Notes: generated from the sequence alone by a model not told the origin. 64,000 nucleotides of DNA from Gloeophyllum trabeum ATCC 11539 (GCF_000344685.1 NW_006920411.1:615426-679425), one strand, 5' to 3'. Shown: positions 23,473 to 37,763, counted from the stretch's first letter. Numbers and translations: made by a program.

Positions 23473-26400
23473 TTCAAAAGTAGACTACCTTGGGACTATC
23501 ATTAATATGGACGTACATAAACTCCTGTGTAGTATAGAACTATCGTATCATGAACACCCTCCGTCACGAAAACCGACAGCGAGCGATGTGTGGTCGACAT
23601 CCTGCATTGCCAGAACCCGAGCAGTCCTCAATCATGGTGCATGATGGCTCGCCAGCAATTCGAGAGATAAGCTTGTTTGCAAATTGTACGCGAGGGGGAC
23701 AGACAGACATTCCTGACGGTGAGGCCCGGTCCACCAGAGGTTGGACAGGTAGAGTCTGGTAACGACGCTGCTGAGCCAGCAGAAGGTAATTGTGACGTCC
23801 GCACATAATGGCTGCGTGCTACGACGGAAACTTGTGCTATGAGATCTTGGCACGCCCCTCGGTTCATGCAATCCGCAGAATCCCAGGGCAGTAGTGCGGA
23901 GGGTAAAGTTGCATTTGTTAGACGCCGTAAGAGTCAGATCAAAATCTCGGGTGTCCAGTAATAAGGCGGGTGCCAACACCGGTCCATGCCCAAGTCGAGA
24001 GGTGTCACGATGTCGCCGCTAGTCCGTCCATGTTTATGTCGAGTTCGTCACGAGTTAGTTGACAAGGCATCAGAGCTTCAATGGCTCTTATATTCCGTTC
24101 GTCTGAGGCCAGATGAGAAAGGATGAATGAAGTAGAGAATGCGGACTGGAGTCGAGGAGATGGGTACGAATCGCAACCATTTCCTCGACTCACAGTCCGC
24201 TGCAGGAGCCAAGCAGAGACAGTGATGCTGGCCGTGCTAATTGACTCACAGGTGGTCGCGGTGACACAGCGACAGATGATAGCTTCGGTCGTCGACAGCT
24301 TGAGCGCGACGCTTGAACCGAGTACGGTTAAGCGGATGTCCGAGCTGGTGATAGAGGGGTTACAATAATGAAGTCCCTGGTACTAGTACTTAAGCTTGGG
24401 CATAATTGATTAGTCTCGTGCCAGTGTGTCAAATATCTTCAGGTGGAGACTTGCCTGGATAAGTGGGGTCCTGGCTGGTACCCTGGCATTGGTGTCCCCT
24501 AATAACGCACTGGTAGGGACGGCTTACTGGAGCTCACGCACGACCTCACAAGTGAGCCGGTCGGGAGAAATCAGTGACACGAACAATTCTCTTGACTGAC
24601 CTCTCAACTCCAATTCTGCGATGCACCTGTTGTTGAATCGCGATACTTGACGCTATGCTTTGTCTACCCAGGTAAAATACCAGGAAGTTAGGCGAGCCGC
24701 GACACGAGCCTCGTGGACCTCACAGACTACAGTCCCTAAGTTACCTTGCGACTAGCAAGGTCTCCGTGCGACTAGCAAGGTCTCCGTGCGACTAGCAAGG
24801 TCTCCGTGCGTCGGGAATTGAGCCATCATAATTGTATTTGTTTGTGGCCTAGGAATCGAATCCCGTTCAAGTTCCATTGACGTCGCATCCCGTACGTGGC
24901 TTCATTAACGTTCGCTCAAAGTGTCTCTGACCCTGAACCCAGCCCATGATTAGTATGTCAAGAAAATTTTACCCTGTGATCTAGCAAAGTCTCTGCAAGT
25001 ACTGCGGAAGTCAGTCTTCCCACGGCGGAGTTATTTGCATTAGTTTCTCTGTGGCTTGGTGTATGTTTTGGTCACATTGTCTCCTTGCTCTGGATATTCG
25101 CATCGTGAATTTTCCTGTCGTCAACTTGTAGTATAAATCGTACACCTGACTCTCATTCCCTACACTATCTTGCGACTAGCAAAGTTGTTGCGCTTCCGGA
25201 ACTCCGCCATCAAAAGTGGTATTTATGTGTGGCAATTGATGACCTGAAGACCACTCCTGTTCCTTGATCTCTGTATAACAGCTTACCGTTGTATTCTCCA
25301 CAAGCAACTTTATCCCTATGACCTGCAAGCAGTAATTCATCATACTAGAGACCCAGTGGAAAGAAAATTGAAGCCAGCATCAAGTCGCATTGACAAGGTA
25401 TACGCCGGCGATAGCCGGTGCTTCTCGAGTTTTGCAAAACCCTATGTAGGCATAGGTAGGCATGCGCTTGACTTTCGCGAGGGTGGCGTACTCGGCAGCG
25501 TGCACGCCCGATTTCCCTTATCCTTCCCGCGATAGTCTGAATAACTTCCGCACGACCGGTGACTGTGCCGAATCGCGACTTACCCTCTTACGGCCCATTC
25601 ACATGCGGTCGTACGTTCAAGTCCTCCCAGATGGAATACCAAATGCGCTGAGATGCAGTGTCAATGCGAGGAGGTCTCTCATATGCAAGCGGTCTCGGCT
25701 GTCTCATTTCGGCTGGTAGGGACCCAGTGAAAAACCAGTTCGCCAACTTGCAAGCCTGGTTCTAGTCAGGAACTCTTCGGGCTGCCCCACCACGACCGGT
25801 GCGCAGTATACCATCCTGGGTGGCCTCTATCGCATCGTTACTCAATCCCGCCTGCTCCTTTAACCTTAAGCGAAGAGAGGCTGCTTGCTGACATTGAAGA
25901 CTTTGCCCTCAGCAGGATCTCTACTGAGAAGCCGTGATCCGCCGTTCATTGCCTAGGGTAATATTTTCGATCATATCGCAGCGCATACCTCATACCATCG
26001 TCGATACGGAACTTGACCTAACTCGTCCCGCTCATCGCTCACGGGACGTCATGTGGAATCCTGGTGACTAGATTTGCTGAGGCCTGCACGCGTGAAAGCA
26101 GATGCTACTCGGTAAGACCGAGGCCTTTATCAGATACGCTGCGTTATCCTTACGTCCGTTTGCCCCTTAGCGATGACAAGACCAGGAGGACGGTAACTCC
26201 ACACCCGCAAACGTAGCGGCGGTAGCGCTGCCGCTGTCGCCTCTCACGAACGGTGCATGAGCTCTCATTCCTCGTGGTCCCATTATGGCAAATGGTGGTC
26301 GCCTATGACTGGAGAAACTGTCACCCGAAAGACTTTACCATCTGCGGAATTGCCCTGACAGACTAGCCCAAAACCTTGGCGCATAGGCGGGAGGATGTCC

Positions 26401-29400
26401 ACCGCGTATAATGGGTCGGAATGGTCCTCACCTTCCTATACGTCCCACAAAGAGTGGGTCAAGGATTCAATCGATTCGAGAGTTTGCTCACAACGACGCA
26501 TAACCCTCAAAATTCAGCGTGATCTGGTGGAGTACATGTTCGAATTCGCGCGGATCCGGCCCTCGGGCTACTTGATTAATTTTGGGAGCCATGAATACCG
26601 GCTACAACTGTTTCCTGCGCCCAGAAGGACCGTCTTATCCGACTCTCTGTCGCCGCAGGAGCGTATAATGCTACCGTGTAAAACTTGCCTGCCGCCAATG
26701 CTGAAGGACTCAGACGGACGGCGGACTGCAGCGTGCTTGACCGTGCCATACGAGGCCTGTGTCTGTCGGCAGTATATCACGTATACATGCAATGTCCATG
26801 CACTTCAATTGTATGCCATGATGCTCACTTTGATCAGTCCAAAGCTCCCAAGACTGCAATGGTGTAACTAAACGCCGGATGCTAGGCTCCTCCTAGTGCC
26901 AGTCCAATCTTTCGAGGTACAATTCGCCTTAGCCGAGGTTTTCGCCATTGCTGCCACCTTGTGGAAGAATATGCCCTGACAGTTTTTCGTCCCCCCGGAG
27001 CGTCGGCCGGGTATCTCGGTCCACATGACCAATACATGATTCTAGTGCGCGAACTACGTACGTGGGGAAGACTGGGGGAAGATTGGGTATAGCTAACGGG
27101 CTTTCTTATGCGTCTTCGTGGCGCTTGGACCAACGCCTATTCTATCTCCACTCAACTTGCTCTCACGTCTGTTACTGCACTCAACTGCGGCACTCCGACG
27201 AGTTGTACACTTGTCAAGAGCTCACTCAGAGCCCGCGATATCCTTGTCCCTCAGGACGACGTCCGAAAGTGGGTCGAGCCTGATCAAGGTCAAGAATACA
27301 CTTCCTTCCTCTCCACGCTTCTCTATCCATTGACAGCGAAGTGCGTTCTTATCTCCTTAACGACCGTGTGGTACGCAAATGGATCTGAATCTCAGAGATG
27401 CAAATGCGCGGGAAGGCTTGCAATACAGTACGTACTCCCTGTCCCGAATCTATCGGTCCCACTGACAGATCACGAAGATTGATGAAAGTGCTGTATCTCC
27501 CGGGGAAGTCCCACATGCTCTGTATTCGGTATTATTCACTCCTCTATGGAGCCCAGCAGTGCGCACTGTTGCAGCGGTCTTGACTTGCATTGACGTCTAC
27601 GCAATGGCAGGTCTCCAGGCAATCCGGACATCGCGATAATTCTAGAATATCGCCTTGCCCGCTGAGAAGTGGGGCTCGTCGCAAGTGCTGTAGCGGTCGC
27701 CCTACCCCTGATAAGTCAATCCGGCGGAATATCCAGGGACCTTGTTCTGCTCTGCTTTGCCACGACGGGATAACCTGGCCCTGCTCCTCGACAAGCTCGG
27801 CGATATGTTCACCACTTGAAAACCCCGGGCCGTGGGCAAATACCCCTGCATGGTTTCATTGTGTATCGGTGTGTTGCAGTAAACTGTCATCTCATCATCA
27901 CAGCATTTGCATCACTTGTCCATTGCATTCGGTTGAGCGCCCGGATTGGCTCTTGCCCAATGCCGAACATACACAGCTGGGAAGATGGATCACGGCCCCG
28001 TCACTGGCAGTGGACATCAGCGCAGGACACGGGGGATGCCGGCCACATCTGCGTCGACATTTATAGCCATCGATCGTGGATTCACTCCGTCTGGCATCTC
28101 TCGGGCTGCACAGGTTGCTGTCGGAGGCAAAATGAAATCCTGTTTATTGATCGACTCAACGGGCTTCTCGTGATGAAGAAGCGGTCCGTTCTCCTAAAAG
28201 TGCACCGTACCGAGATATCACCTCCGCTCGTGTCCATGATGTATCAAGGATCTGTGCGAACAAGCTCATGCTCCCCTCTGAGCGGACTCGAAATGTACAG
28301 ACACGAGTGTCTTATCCTGTCCTATCCAGCTAATGATGGGACAACCTAGCCTTCCCTCTCGGAGCTCTCCGCGAGGGTCACTGCTCCACCACTCGAACCA
28401 GGACCTACGGACTCACTGCGAACACACGTCCGAGCGTGGTGGTACGGCGGCCTTCGGCCTTTCAATCTCATTTCCTTCCTTTCTCAGGACCACCCAATAA
28501 TTACTCGGTACCGAGTGCAAGGCACACAAAGAGGAGCAGCGTCAATTTGGCAGAGGCGGTGTGGCTCCCATGGTCGCAGGAATCCAGGCTCAGCCGTTCC
28601 CACTGAGGAATGAAGACGGCGTTGATGAGGGTAGAAAAGGAGATTTGGGGTACTCAATGCTTGTTTCGAACTCCAGTCCGGAGTGACCACCTCTTCGGCG
28701 AGTCAGTTACTATTAGAATAAGATATTGCAAAATTTCGAGCTCCCGTATGCCAAAGTTTGTAGACGACTTCGCGTCGGATCATAGACTGACGAGTATGTT
28801 ATCCCGGTCAATGACAAGCCTTGGGGACTCGTCGCAAGATGATTATTGGGCTCCATGATCGCAGCAGAAGCTCACGGCCATGCTAGCATGTCCCCCCCCC
28901 CCCCCAAGAGATGTCACCTTAGACATATGTTTATAGTCATTGCAAAGAATTACTGACAGATGATAGGTCTCCACGCTGAGTGGGGGTGATTGGCTCCCGA
29001 TAGGACTGCGCGTGAAATGCACTGCCATAGCTCATTATTAGTATTAATGCAATAGCTATAGCATACGTCAATGACTTAATCTCAACGGTATCCCGCTCCT
29101 ACCCAATCGAAGAACAAGCGTGAGTAATTCGATGCTGGGGCCACCCATAGCGGGATCCAGTACTAGCCAGATCCCATACGAGGACGCAGGACATCGTGCA
29201 AGCATCGGTCCTTGTCCGATGACCGTAGTCCAAAGTCCTTAAGCTTCAGAGGTGAGGTCGGGGCTCCACATACCGGTAGATACGCCGAACTCGTCAACGG
29301 CGGAGGAGCGTAGTCCGCCTCGGAAGAAGACTTGAAAACCATAGGGTCACAAGCCCAGCGTGGGCCGTAAAAGGTGTAAGGACCATCGAGGCAGAGATAC

Positions 29401-30101
29401 AACTGAGCAAAGAGCCATCCTTCCAACCAGTAGTTTGGATCGTCGGTACGGTGATTGCGTTTGCCAGCCGTGCAGATGACTCTAGTTAAGTTTGTCTCCG
29501 AGTATCTCACGACCTTACAAGCCGTCCTAGAGATGTGGTGTTTACTTCTCCACTGGTTCACCGGGTTGACTTGTGCACGCTGCTCTGAAGGAGGTTTGCA
29601 TGCGGAACCTAGATACGAAATTCCGCTTCAGGTTGACGCTACCCGGTATTTCCATTAGACATAAAGGAATAAAATGTCCTCGGGAATACACAGACCAATG
29701 TATCTCCATCGAGCTACGGGTATCTCGGTTGTGCGACTGCAGAGAGCCTATCTCATCACAAAGGAGATCCAACATCAGCCATACGAGATCAGTGCGTGTA
29801 GTAAGGCGCCGGCGGTAAGGCCGTGGGAAAACACCGACGGTTTCCATAAGTGGCTGAGTTCGGCATTCACCGAGTTAGTTTCGCTCGCATTTACTCGTGT
29901 TTGTCTTTCTCTCACTGCCACCATCTTCATCTCCATAGTTAGTGTGGCGTAGTGTAGGCTCTTGTTCTAAAGGTGAGTATTGACGTGGAATGGTGCAGCG
30001 TAAATACTCTGCACGGCGACGTCCTTCCTCTTTCCTCTGCCACGTTGAGAAGATTAATCTATGTTTAGGCTCTTACTAATAGAAGTCTGAAGTTGTTTAC
30101 A
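23473..30101. other. Gene-poor region, 6.6 kb
   Basis: Only short unlinked frames are present. A few look protein-like, for example the plus frame at about 26395-26871 and the minus frame at about 29163-29561 (contains NYWLEGWLFAQLYLCLDGPY), but none has a recognisable domain or a chain of compatible splice sites. I therefore call no gene. The region contains the repeats listed separately at 24.7-25.2 kb and a run of 14 C at 28892-28905. Decayed coding fragments are likely (inference). Confidence 0.5.
24738..25245. repeat. Diverged repeats with a 20-bp tandem array
   Basis: Three identical 20-bp units TGCGACTAGCAAGGTCTCCG lie head to tail at 24747-24806. Related sequence recurs at about 24968-25065 (GATCTAGCAAAGTCTC) and about 25165-25240 (TGCGACTAGCAAAGTT), each followed at a similar distance by GTATTT..TGTGGC-like sequence. 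The spacing is roughly 200-220 bp, so this is an old tandem duplication in which one copy's core was later amplified. No frame is preserved across copies. Confidence 0.7.
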
Positions 30102-31883
30102 ATGTCTGTCGTTCCCAACATGGAGGAGGCTGGCGCCATCGCCGCAGAGTACATAGCCAGTAAGCTCTTGTTACCTGTTATTCAACATAATGTATACCCT
30201 CATGTTCGATGTCACAAGCTAAAGTCATGATATATCACAGGTCTTGACAATCTGCCAAATGAGGTTCAATTCCTCCTGGCTGAGATCAAACATAAAGAAA
30301 CGAAATGCCAAGGTGCATATTTGTCCCTTCTCCAGAGTGAGATCTTCACTGACCGCTCCTTCACTCGTACCTTGGAACGGATGTGATGAATTGACGTGCT
30401 GCTATGCCAAATTATCGTCGCGTGGTTCTACTCGAAATAGAACTTCAGCACGAAATACAGAAAGAGACAACGAAATACATCAAGCATTGTGTTCGAGCTA
30501 CGCCGCCCTCGTCGTCTGCCCCCTCGCCCTCACCTCAAACTCCAAACCCCTCCATCCCAAACTCGGCCAACCTGACGCCGAAAGTCTCCGCCTCGTATGC
30601 TCTGCTCGACCAACTGAACAGCGAAAAGATAGCACTCTCGCAGCGCATGACGGATCTCATTGCGCGCGCGAAGGCCCGCCTGGACTACGATCTGGCGCGG
30701 GTCCTCGTGGCGCAGGGAGACGCCGATCCTGCGAGCGCGAGTGTTACCGCCGCCGCTGCGGGTACGACTAGCGGGTACAGCTGGGCGAATCTCGGACCGT
30801 CGTCCATTGGCGCTGGGACTGGCTCTACGCGCAGCGCGATCAAGGAGGTCAACGAGCGGTTGGCGACGACCATCGCACTCCCGGAGGTGCCCAATCTGAC
30901 GGCGACTGCGATGCCGCTCCCGAAACGTAAGTCTCGTACATCTCCGGCACTTGTTTACTTGCACAAGGATGAATGTACGATCTAACGTTCCGCACCTCGC
31001 GCAGGACGGAAATTAAATGTGCAGCCCTCGACTCCCACCATCAAGCTGCCCTCTCCATCTCCGTCCATAATCGCATCGACACCACAGCCCTCCGCCGCCC
31101 CAGGGCGCTCCCGTCTGCACAACCAGATCGGAGTCACTGTTCGCGGGCGGCGGGCCGCGCAGGCCGCCGTCAAGTCCGAGCAGAAAGAGGAGGAGGAGGA
31201 AGACGCGGAGGGCGACGAAGACATGGACGCCGAAGCGGAGGGCGAGGCGGAGGGCGCCGAGGTGGAGGAGGCCGGCGAGGACGACAGGGTCTACTGCTTC
31301 TGCGGCAAGCCCAGCTATGGCGAGGTGCGTGAGAGGCCCGCGGCGTTTACGGCAAGGAGTGACTTTACTGACGGTTGTGTTCGTTGTTTGTGTCTTCCCG
31401 GCCCGGCTCACCCGTTACGCTACTTTCTCCTCGTACGCTCGTCGCGCTGCAACGTTCCTCAGATGATTGGCTGCGACTTCGACGACTGCCGCCTTCAATG
31501 GGTGAGTTCCCCTTCCAGTCTAGTCCGCGTACGCTTCCGCGACCCCATCTGCATGTCGCGTTCGCCGAGGAGGCCGCACTTTGCTTGGCATACCGTCTCG
31601 TCTCTAATTTGTAGCATACCGCCACCTTCCGTGGGCCCTCCCCTCTTCATCTCGTCTCCAAACGCCCTATTCGTCCTTCCACACCCCTTGCGCGATTTTA
31701 CGTGATCACCGCCACTAACACAACTATTATCACTATTTGTAGTTCCACCTCTCGTGCGTCAACCTCAAGCCGCCGCTGCCCGAGACGTGGTACTGCGACG
31801 AGTGCGTCAGAGCAGGCCGCGCGCCCCCGGGGTACCGCGGCCCCGATGCCCAGCAGCCGACGAGGAAGAGGGGCAGGAAGTAG
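30102..31883 (+). CDS. ING-family PHD-finger protein (Yng2/Pho23/Yng1 type)
   Basis: An inhibitor-of-growth homologue, the H3K4me3-reading subunit of a histone acetyltransferase or deacetylase complex. Exons: 30102-30159, 30241-30312, 30441-30926, 31005-31324, 31463-31501, 31743-31883 (371 aa). The N-terminal ING helices are NLPNEVQFLLAEIKHKE and ELQHEIQKETTKYIKH, continuing into KARLDYDLARVL. A basic/acidic linker with RGRRAAQAAVKSEQKEEEEE follows. The C-terminal PHD finger is complete: VYCFCGKPSYGEMIGCD, WFHLSCVNLKPPLPETWYC, DEC, giving C4HC3 ligands. The tail is RKRGRK. Which of the three fungal ING paralogues it is cannot be decided. The last intron (31502-31742) is long at 241 nt. Confidence 0.92.
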
Positions 31884-34800
31884 ATGCATGGAGACCGCCC
31901 GGTGCAGCCTGCTTTACCGGGTTTGGCTGCATGGTGTGCCTTTGTGCAGGCGCTTTCTGTGGAGTATGTATGTCTAGCGTAGTTGGCTGGGGAAACTCCC
32001 GGGTGTGGCGTGCAGGGCTGTGTGGGCGCTTCATTCTCCATCGCGTCCCGAAACGTTCGGGGCTAGTTGCGGTGGTAATAGGTTATCATGGGATGGGAAT
32101 AATGGAGATGTAAGAATACAGTGTTGTTCGGGATGGGATGCTGCTCCCTGGAGCACTTCCGCCGCCTAGCGCGCATCTGACTCGAAACTACATAATCTAC
32201 GGATTGAATCCACGGCTTGGTCTGAATCGACTGGACACCCGACGGCATGTCCGGTGTTTTGTCTGTCGCCCTATCCGAGTCGCGATCTATCCTGGACTGC
32301 GAGGGAACTCACTCTATCGGGCAGTAATGACGAACAGCAGAGAGCGCAGCTCTGCGCTGTATGCAACGATCTACCACAATAGTTCCGGGGTCACTGGCGA
32401 TCGGCTGGGCGCTTCATGCTCTCCGGAGATATTGTCGCTGGTAGGAGTCATCGCGGACGGATGTTCCCGTGCGTCCGCCCTTCGTCCAGCGAGGAGCACA
32501 AATGCTGCGTTGAGCTAAACCCATATAGGTCCAAGGCTCGATCGCGTACGTATTCGACATAGACGCTCAGGCTGAACGGAGGTGCATACATGCCAACGTT
32601 CTGCCGGGGGACGAGAGCTCGTTATGCGTCATTCGCGTTATGACCTCTGGACCAGTATTCGACAATTAGAGCAACTCCTGAGAGCCCCGTGTTCATGAGA
32701 GCAGAGGTGGCGGAAGAGTGTATCGAAGGTCTTCACTCACACACTTTGGGATTGCAGACTGGCTCGCCACCTTCTGTGGGCGCCCGTGCCTGACGATGGG
32801 TGTCACGTACAAACATAGATGGAAGCCTTCTGGCGCACAGGCTCCAGCTCCCCCAAACGACGGATTTGACAGTGCGCGAACCCAGGTGAGCGCGATTATC
32901 GCCGGCAGCTGGGGGCGCCGGAGAGTCCGGCTGACGTTTCATTGCGAGCATCGAAGCCAGCCGCGAAGGCAATCGCCTGGCTCGCCGGTGCGCCCACAAG
33001 CCCGCGGCGTCAGATGACTCGCGGCTGTGCCTGGGCACGGACGCCGATTGTAGCTGCGCGGACACGCCACAAGGCCAAGCACGACGCGAGCAGAGGCGGG
33101 GAATACGAAAGCCAGTAATCGACCGCGGTGCCACAGGCAGCGGCGGCAGCAAAGGCGACCATACTATTCGCCGGCACAGCCCCGGATTTGTATGTCGATA
33201 CAGTACGCACTCGTTTCCTTATCTGATAGGTCGTTCACTGGCCGCTGAGCCCTTCCTCCGAAGAAATAGGCTCCTGTGTCGAGCCACCGCCGTGGCGGGA
33301 TGCGCGAAGCCAACGTCCTCAATTCCGGCCTTGTCGCAGAAGACAGAAGGAAGGCAGCCGTAGATAGACTGGCAGTGGCGCCGCTGTATGTATAGAGGAT
33401 GGAGGACGTCATGCCTGCCCACGTCTACGTAGGAGGAAAGCACCTCGTAGTGATTCGATCATGCACCGAGCTTATTCCATCAGGATGCCGGACGTGGGAA
33501 GCCCGGCACTTGTGGCTGGGAAAGGCCAATGACTCTGAGTCCAGTAGAGCAGATACCCTTGGATTCCTGCCTGTCGCAGCAAAGCTGTCAAGCGGACCCT
33601 ACAAGCCAATTCGTCGTCTACGGTCAGCCGACCGAGCGTTTCCCAGCTGGATGGGGGAACGTTGATTCCATGACGCTCGCCTTCGCTCATCGCAGCGCGG
33701 GCCACGGCCAGGCACGAAGCGGAACGGGGTACGGCATCTTCGAAGGAGAGGGTATATTGCTACTACACAGTCGCGGAGATTGGGGCATGGCAGGGAATTG
33801 CTGCGTGTCGGAAGCCTGTGTATTATTCTCACCCGTCCTTTTCGCAGTCACCGAAAGCACTATACCGTACACGAGCGTCGACGCTGACTGCCAGATACGC
33901 AGTCCGCAGAGCATGGACTGACACAAACAACCGTCGATCGAATCGATGACTGAGCCTCTGCATAATGAACGAGACTAGTACTATGCGAGTGCAGAGCGTC
34001 AAGTTTGTTTTAGTCGCCGGCGTTCAATCGAGCATGTACACTCTGGAGATCGCCGATTTGCTTCCGCTAGCAATCTGCACAGCCTCGGACACAACACTGT
34101 GGCATATGAGTCCTATAATATACGATCGGATACATGGCTTCACCGGATGTCCATGTCACCGCTACCAAGTGTATACTCTGGCATTCACCGAGCTATGCAG
34201 ATAAGCTACTGCGCAAGTACTCGCTGCTGTACAGTCCACGACGCCCACGTAGAAACGCAGAGACTGCCACCACCCGTATTTATAGCGTACATACAATAAC
34301 ACAGGCCCAGGCGAGCAACGCGAGCCTATGTATAGGTCGTCTATGTACAGCGACTCGCCGTAACCTTCCATATACGTGATCCTGCCCTCCTCCAAGCCTT
34401 CTCTCAGGGCCGTCATGCGCGTCCGAGTCCGAGTCAATGCGAGAACTGGACGAGGAACGAGGAATGGAAACCTGGGCCGGGGCGCAAAGTGGACAGCGCT
34501 GGCGCGACACGCGCCCGCCGGGCACGCCTCGGGGTTTGTAGCCCCTAGACCTGGCTGGCCATGGGTAGTAGTAACAAAGACCAAGTTGCCAGCCCTGTTC
34601 GAAATGGGGCAAATTTGTAGACGTGACGGACCATTGTACACCTCGGACGAATCTTCAGGCATATACCTAGGCCAGGCAGGGTCGTGCTGGTACACAGCAC
34701 GGACGCATCTTGAACGCGAATTGGGAGCAAGTGTACCGCACAGCACGCCCACGCTGTCCAAGCCCGGCCGGCAAAGTCCTGCGCCGCTCGCCTCCAGTCC

Positions 34801-37763
34801 AGCGGAGTGACGTACCCCTGCAAGAAGAACTTCGACAGGGGCGGGAAACACTGAGTAAGTAGGGTAGGTACAGCGACGCGCCAACCAGAAAGCCCCGGTA
34901 CAGAGAGACAGAGAGAGAGAGAGTCTATTGAACACGCCGCGCAGACGATCGTCGGCTCCAAGACAGGGCAGGGCGGGGAATGGAGAGGAGGAGAGACGCG
35001 CGCGCGCGAATCGGAGCGTTTCCGGGTGACCGCGCAGAGCGAAAATTGCAGTCGCGCCATACAGTACATCCCGCCGCGCGCGCGCCCATATGGGGAGGGG
35101 CGACTGGACCCGATATCGGCCAGGATCGGCGCTCGCGGTCGCGTGAGGGCGACACGCACAGTCGAACGGCGCGGACAAACCAATGAGGGGTATGTAAACC
35201 TGCGCCCACACCTGTCACTGTCAATGTTGCTGTCGCTGGGAGACGAGTATACCCCCGTGGAGATCTGTGCGTCTGGAGAAACTCTGGCCAGCCAGTCCGT
35301 TGATCCGCTGGTGGACGGACGGTACCATCACGCACGCACCAATAATAGCCTTCGACCGCCTTCCATTCGCGATTCGGATGTGGTTCAGTAGTGACCAGTA
35401 CCTTAACCCTGTGTCTGTCCGTCCGTATCCTGGCACGCTGGCAGGGATAGATCATTGTGCGCGAAACTCGAATCAAAGCCCAATCTCGCGAGGGGCCCGG
35501 TAAACCGACCTGGACACCTGCTTGCTTTAACGCGCGTGCCGTAGGCAGCTTGTTCGTGTCGCACGTCGCACGTCCCTGCCTCCCTGGCCAGTTATTCTCG
35601 TCGACGGGGGCCCATACACGGTAACAGTCCGCGGCTTTTCCAGGTCCAGCCAACGTACGCTGCGCAAACCCACGCACGCGTGCATGTCCATACATACCTA
35701 CCTCAGCTGTCACCGCGCCACTGCGAGGGAACGAAAATGCCACCGAGCGACAAGTCTTTCCCGTCCCCGAGAGCTACGTAGAACGAAGAAGAAAATCGGA
35801 CGTGCCCTGAATATTTTCGCGTCTCTTCTGGCGGCAGGCGGCTGGTAGCCACGTGTGCCGGGCGCCACATCCACACCGAGCGCGTCCTCGTGAATCGCGC
35901 AGAGAATAATGTACGCGGGATGCCAGCATCTCAGCATGCAGAGGGGGTGTATACGTAGATCGACTCCGCGGCCGCGCGCGAGGTGGAATATGGAGACAGC
36001 GCAGGGCGGCGGGCGCCATAGCGCGCAGAGAAATGCTAGAAAGTACTCTTCGCGCCTGCTGTCCTGCGCGCATGCCAGTCGAGTCGGCCCTTATCGAGGT
36101 TGAGCGTGCCCGATGCAGCAGAGACTTCATGGACAGGTATCTCCCGCCCGCCTTGCTTCTCTCAGGGACAGAAGGCGAAGCACAGACAGGGCGGGAACGC
36201 CCGACGCGAGACGCGGGCGCACTTCGCGCAGGCTTATCGGCCGGTGCGCATGGGACGGAAGGGGGGAACGTGGGGGCGTCGAGCATGTGGGTACGACGCG
36301 CGGTCACGTTCGTGGCGGCGGGAGGGCCTGGCTGGAGTCGGGGGAGGATAGTAGGCACGCTTGGTCGGGGGGATGACGAGAGACCGTGCTTTTTTTCTGG
36401 GGGATTTGACGATGCATAGGAGGTATGTAATGGACAAGGGGCGTGTATACGGGATCTCCTTACTCGTATGCGCTATCGGCGGGTTACACTTGTGCATTAC
36501 TATGGATACGCGTATGGGCTCCTCGGAGGGGGCTGCTTGGCAGCCGACTACCACAGAGCTATATGAGACGGCAAATACAAGTCGTGTCAATAATGTAGTG
36601 TTGCTAGATACGCTATCTCGTGGTAGTGAGACTGGGACTAGCTAATAATTTGCTGTGTCCACACAGCTCCACGCACCCCGCCAGAAGGCGCCCACAGGGA
36701 ATTTGAATACGGTGAGGAAGGCAGGAGAAGGAGAGTACGAATTTAAACGCAACCGGCGTAATGAACGAGTGAACGCGTCGCGTCGCGCGTTCTAAATGAG
36801 AAAGAAGAGGATGGGCGGTATTTTAGCATGTAGTAGCCTGTCTGTATCGAAACGTCCGGTGGAAGTCCCGCCCACCTTCTCTCGAATCACAAGACCGAGC
36901 CTTCACATTTTGAGTTGGGATAGCGTTTGTTTGTCTCAGCGGGAACGTGGTGCGCGATCGAGTGCGCTATCCTTTGTGCATCGAGTGCCTCGGGCGTATA
37001 CATATATCAGGTGAGCGGGAGAGGGACTGGGAGGGGCGGCGCGCGAGCGTGTATGTTCAGCCTCTGGGGGCGCTCTGCTTCCTTCGTACACGGGATGACA
37101 CACGGGGTACGTACTCGATACGTATTCGCTGCAGAGGGGGGGCGCTACAGCAGGCATCTGGAATTCATAAAAGGGGTCTATCTAGGACGGGGAGCTCGGC
37201 GGAGCGCTGTAGTGAATGGAGATAAATGTGTATGGGAATGCTATGGAGAAGAGCGTTGGAATTGCTGTACGCAGTGCACAGCACGAGAGCATGCAAAGGA
37301 GAGTAGCGGATCGCAGACAGATTATACGGGCGGGGGAAGAGCCAAAGTGAGGCGGGGGCGGTGAGCGGACGGGCAGCCACGCGGCTACGAAACTGGCTGG
37401 AGGCCGAGGAAGCGACTTGGAGGAGGAGGCTGGGGCTGTCCCCGTCGAGGGCGACAGCGCAACGCGCGCGGGCGTGGGAGCCGGCGTGGTGCCGTATGGG
37501 CCGCCAAAGCAAGCTCCGATAGGAGGGACGCGAGCCGCTGTGTCGGTTCGCTGGTACCGCTGTGCCGGGTCGAGCCGCGCTAGTCCATTATCGCTCAGAA
37601 GCACGGACCCCGGGCGGGCCCCGGGCACCGCTGCAGAAGCACAGGCTTACGCGAAGGGCCGGGTTCATGGGTTGGAATTCGAAGCGCGTCCGAGAGTCGT
37701 GCAAGTTGAAAAGAGCGCAGATGGCAGGCGAGCCGGGTCGTTATCCCCCTGCCCGCGCCTGCC
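31884..37763. other. 5.9-kb intergenic region upstream of the GATA gene
   Basis: No gene is supported. Long overlapping frames on both strands between 34.1 and 36.4 kb (one minus frame of 349 codons at 34162-35211) reflect high GC content, since several frames are open over the same bases and none has a known domain. A GA-rich run lies at about 34895-34922. From about 35 kb onward CpG density is high up to the GATA start. This is a plausible long upstream regulatory region or 5' leader (inference). Confidence 0.5.

Noticed and set aside
24850..24870. Possible tRNA B-box-like sequence (GAATCGAATCCC)
   Set aside because: No matching A box, acceptor stem or cloverleaf could be built around it. 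No tRNA was found anywhere in the window by eye.
27060..28350. Protein-like plus frames at about 27108-27482 and 27816-28349
   Set aside because: No domain was recognised and no chain of splice sites joins them; left as possible decayed fragments within the gene-poor region.
28892..28905. Run of 14 C
   Set aside because: A simple homopolymer with no linked feature; its length may also be uncertain from sequencing.
33220..33740. Apparent short similarity between two segments (GCGACA.GC.GGAAT)
   Set aside because: The shared stretch is about 15 bp with mismatches and does not extend, so it is not good evidence for a repeat.
34162..35743. Long minus-strand frames (349 and 272 codons)
   Set aside because: Several frames on both strands are open over the same GC-rich bases, the translations are Arg/Pro-rich with no domain, and there is no consistent splicing or conservation signal.
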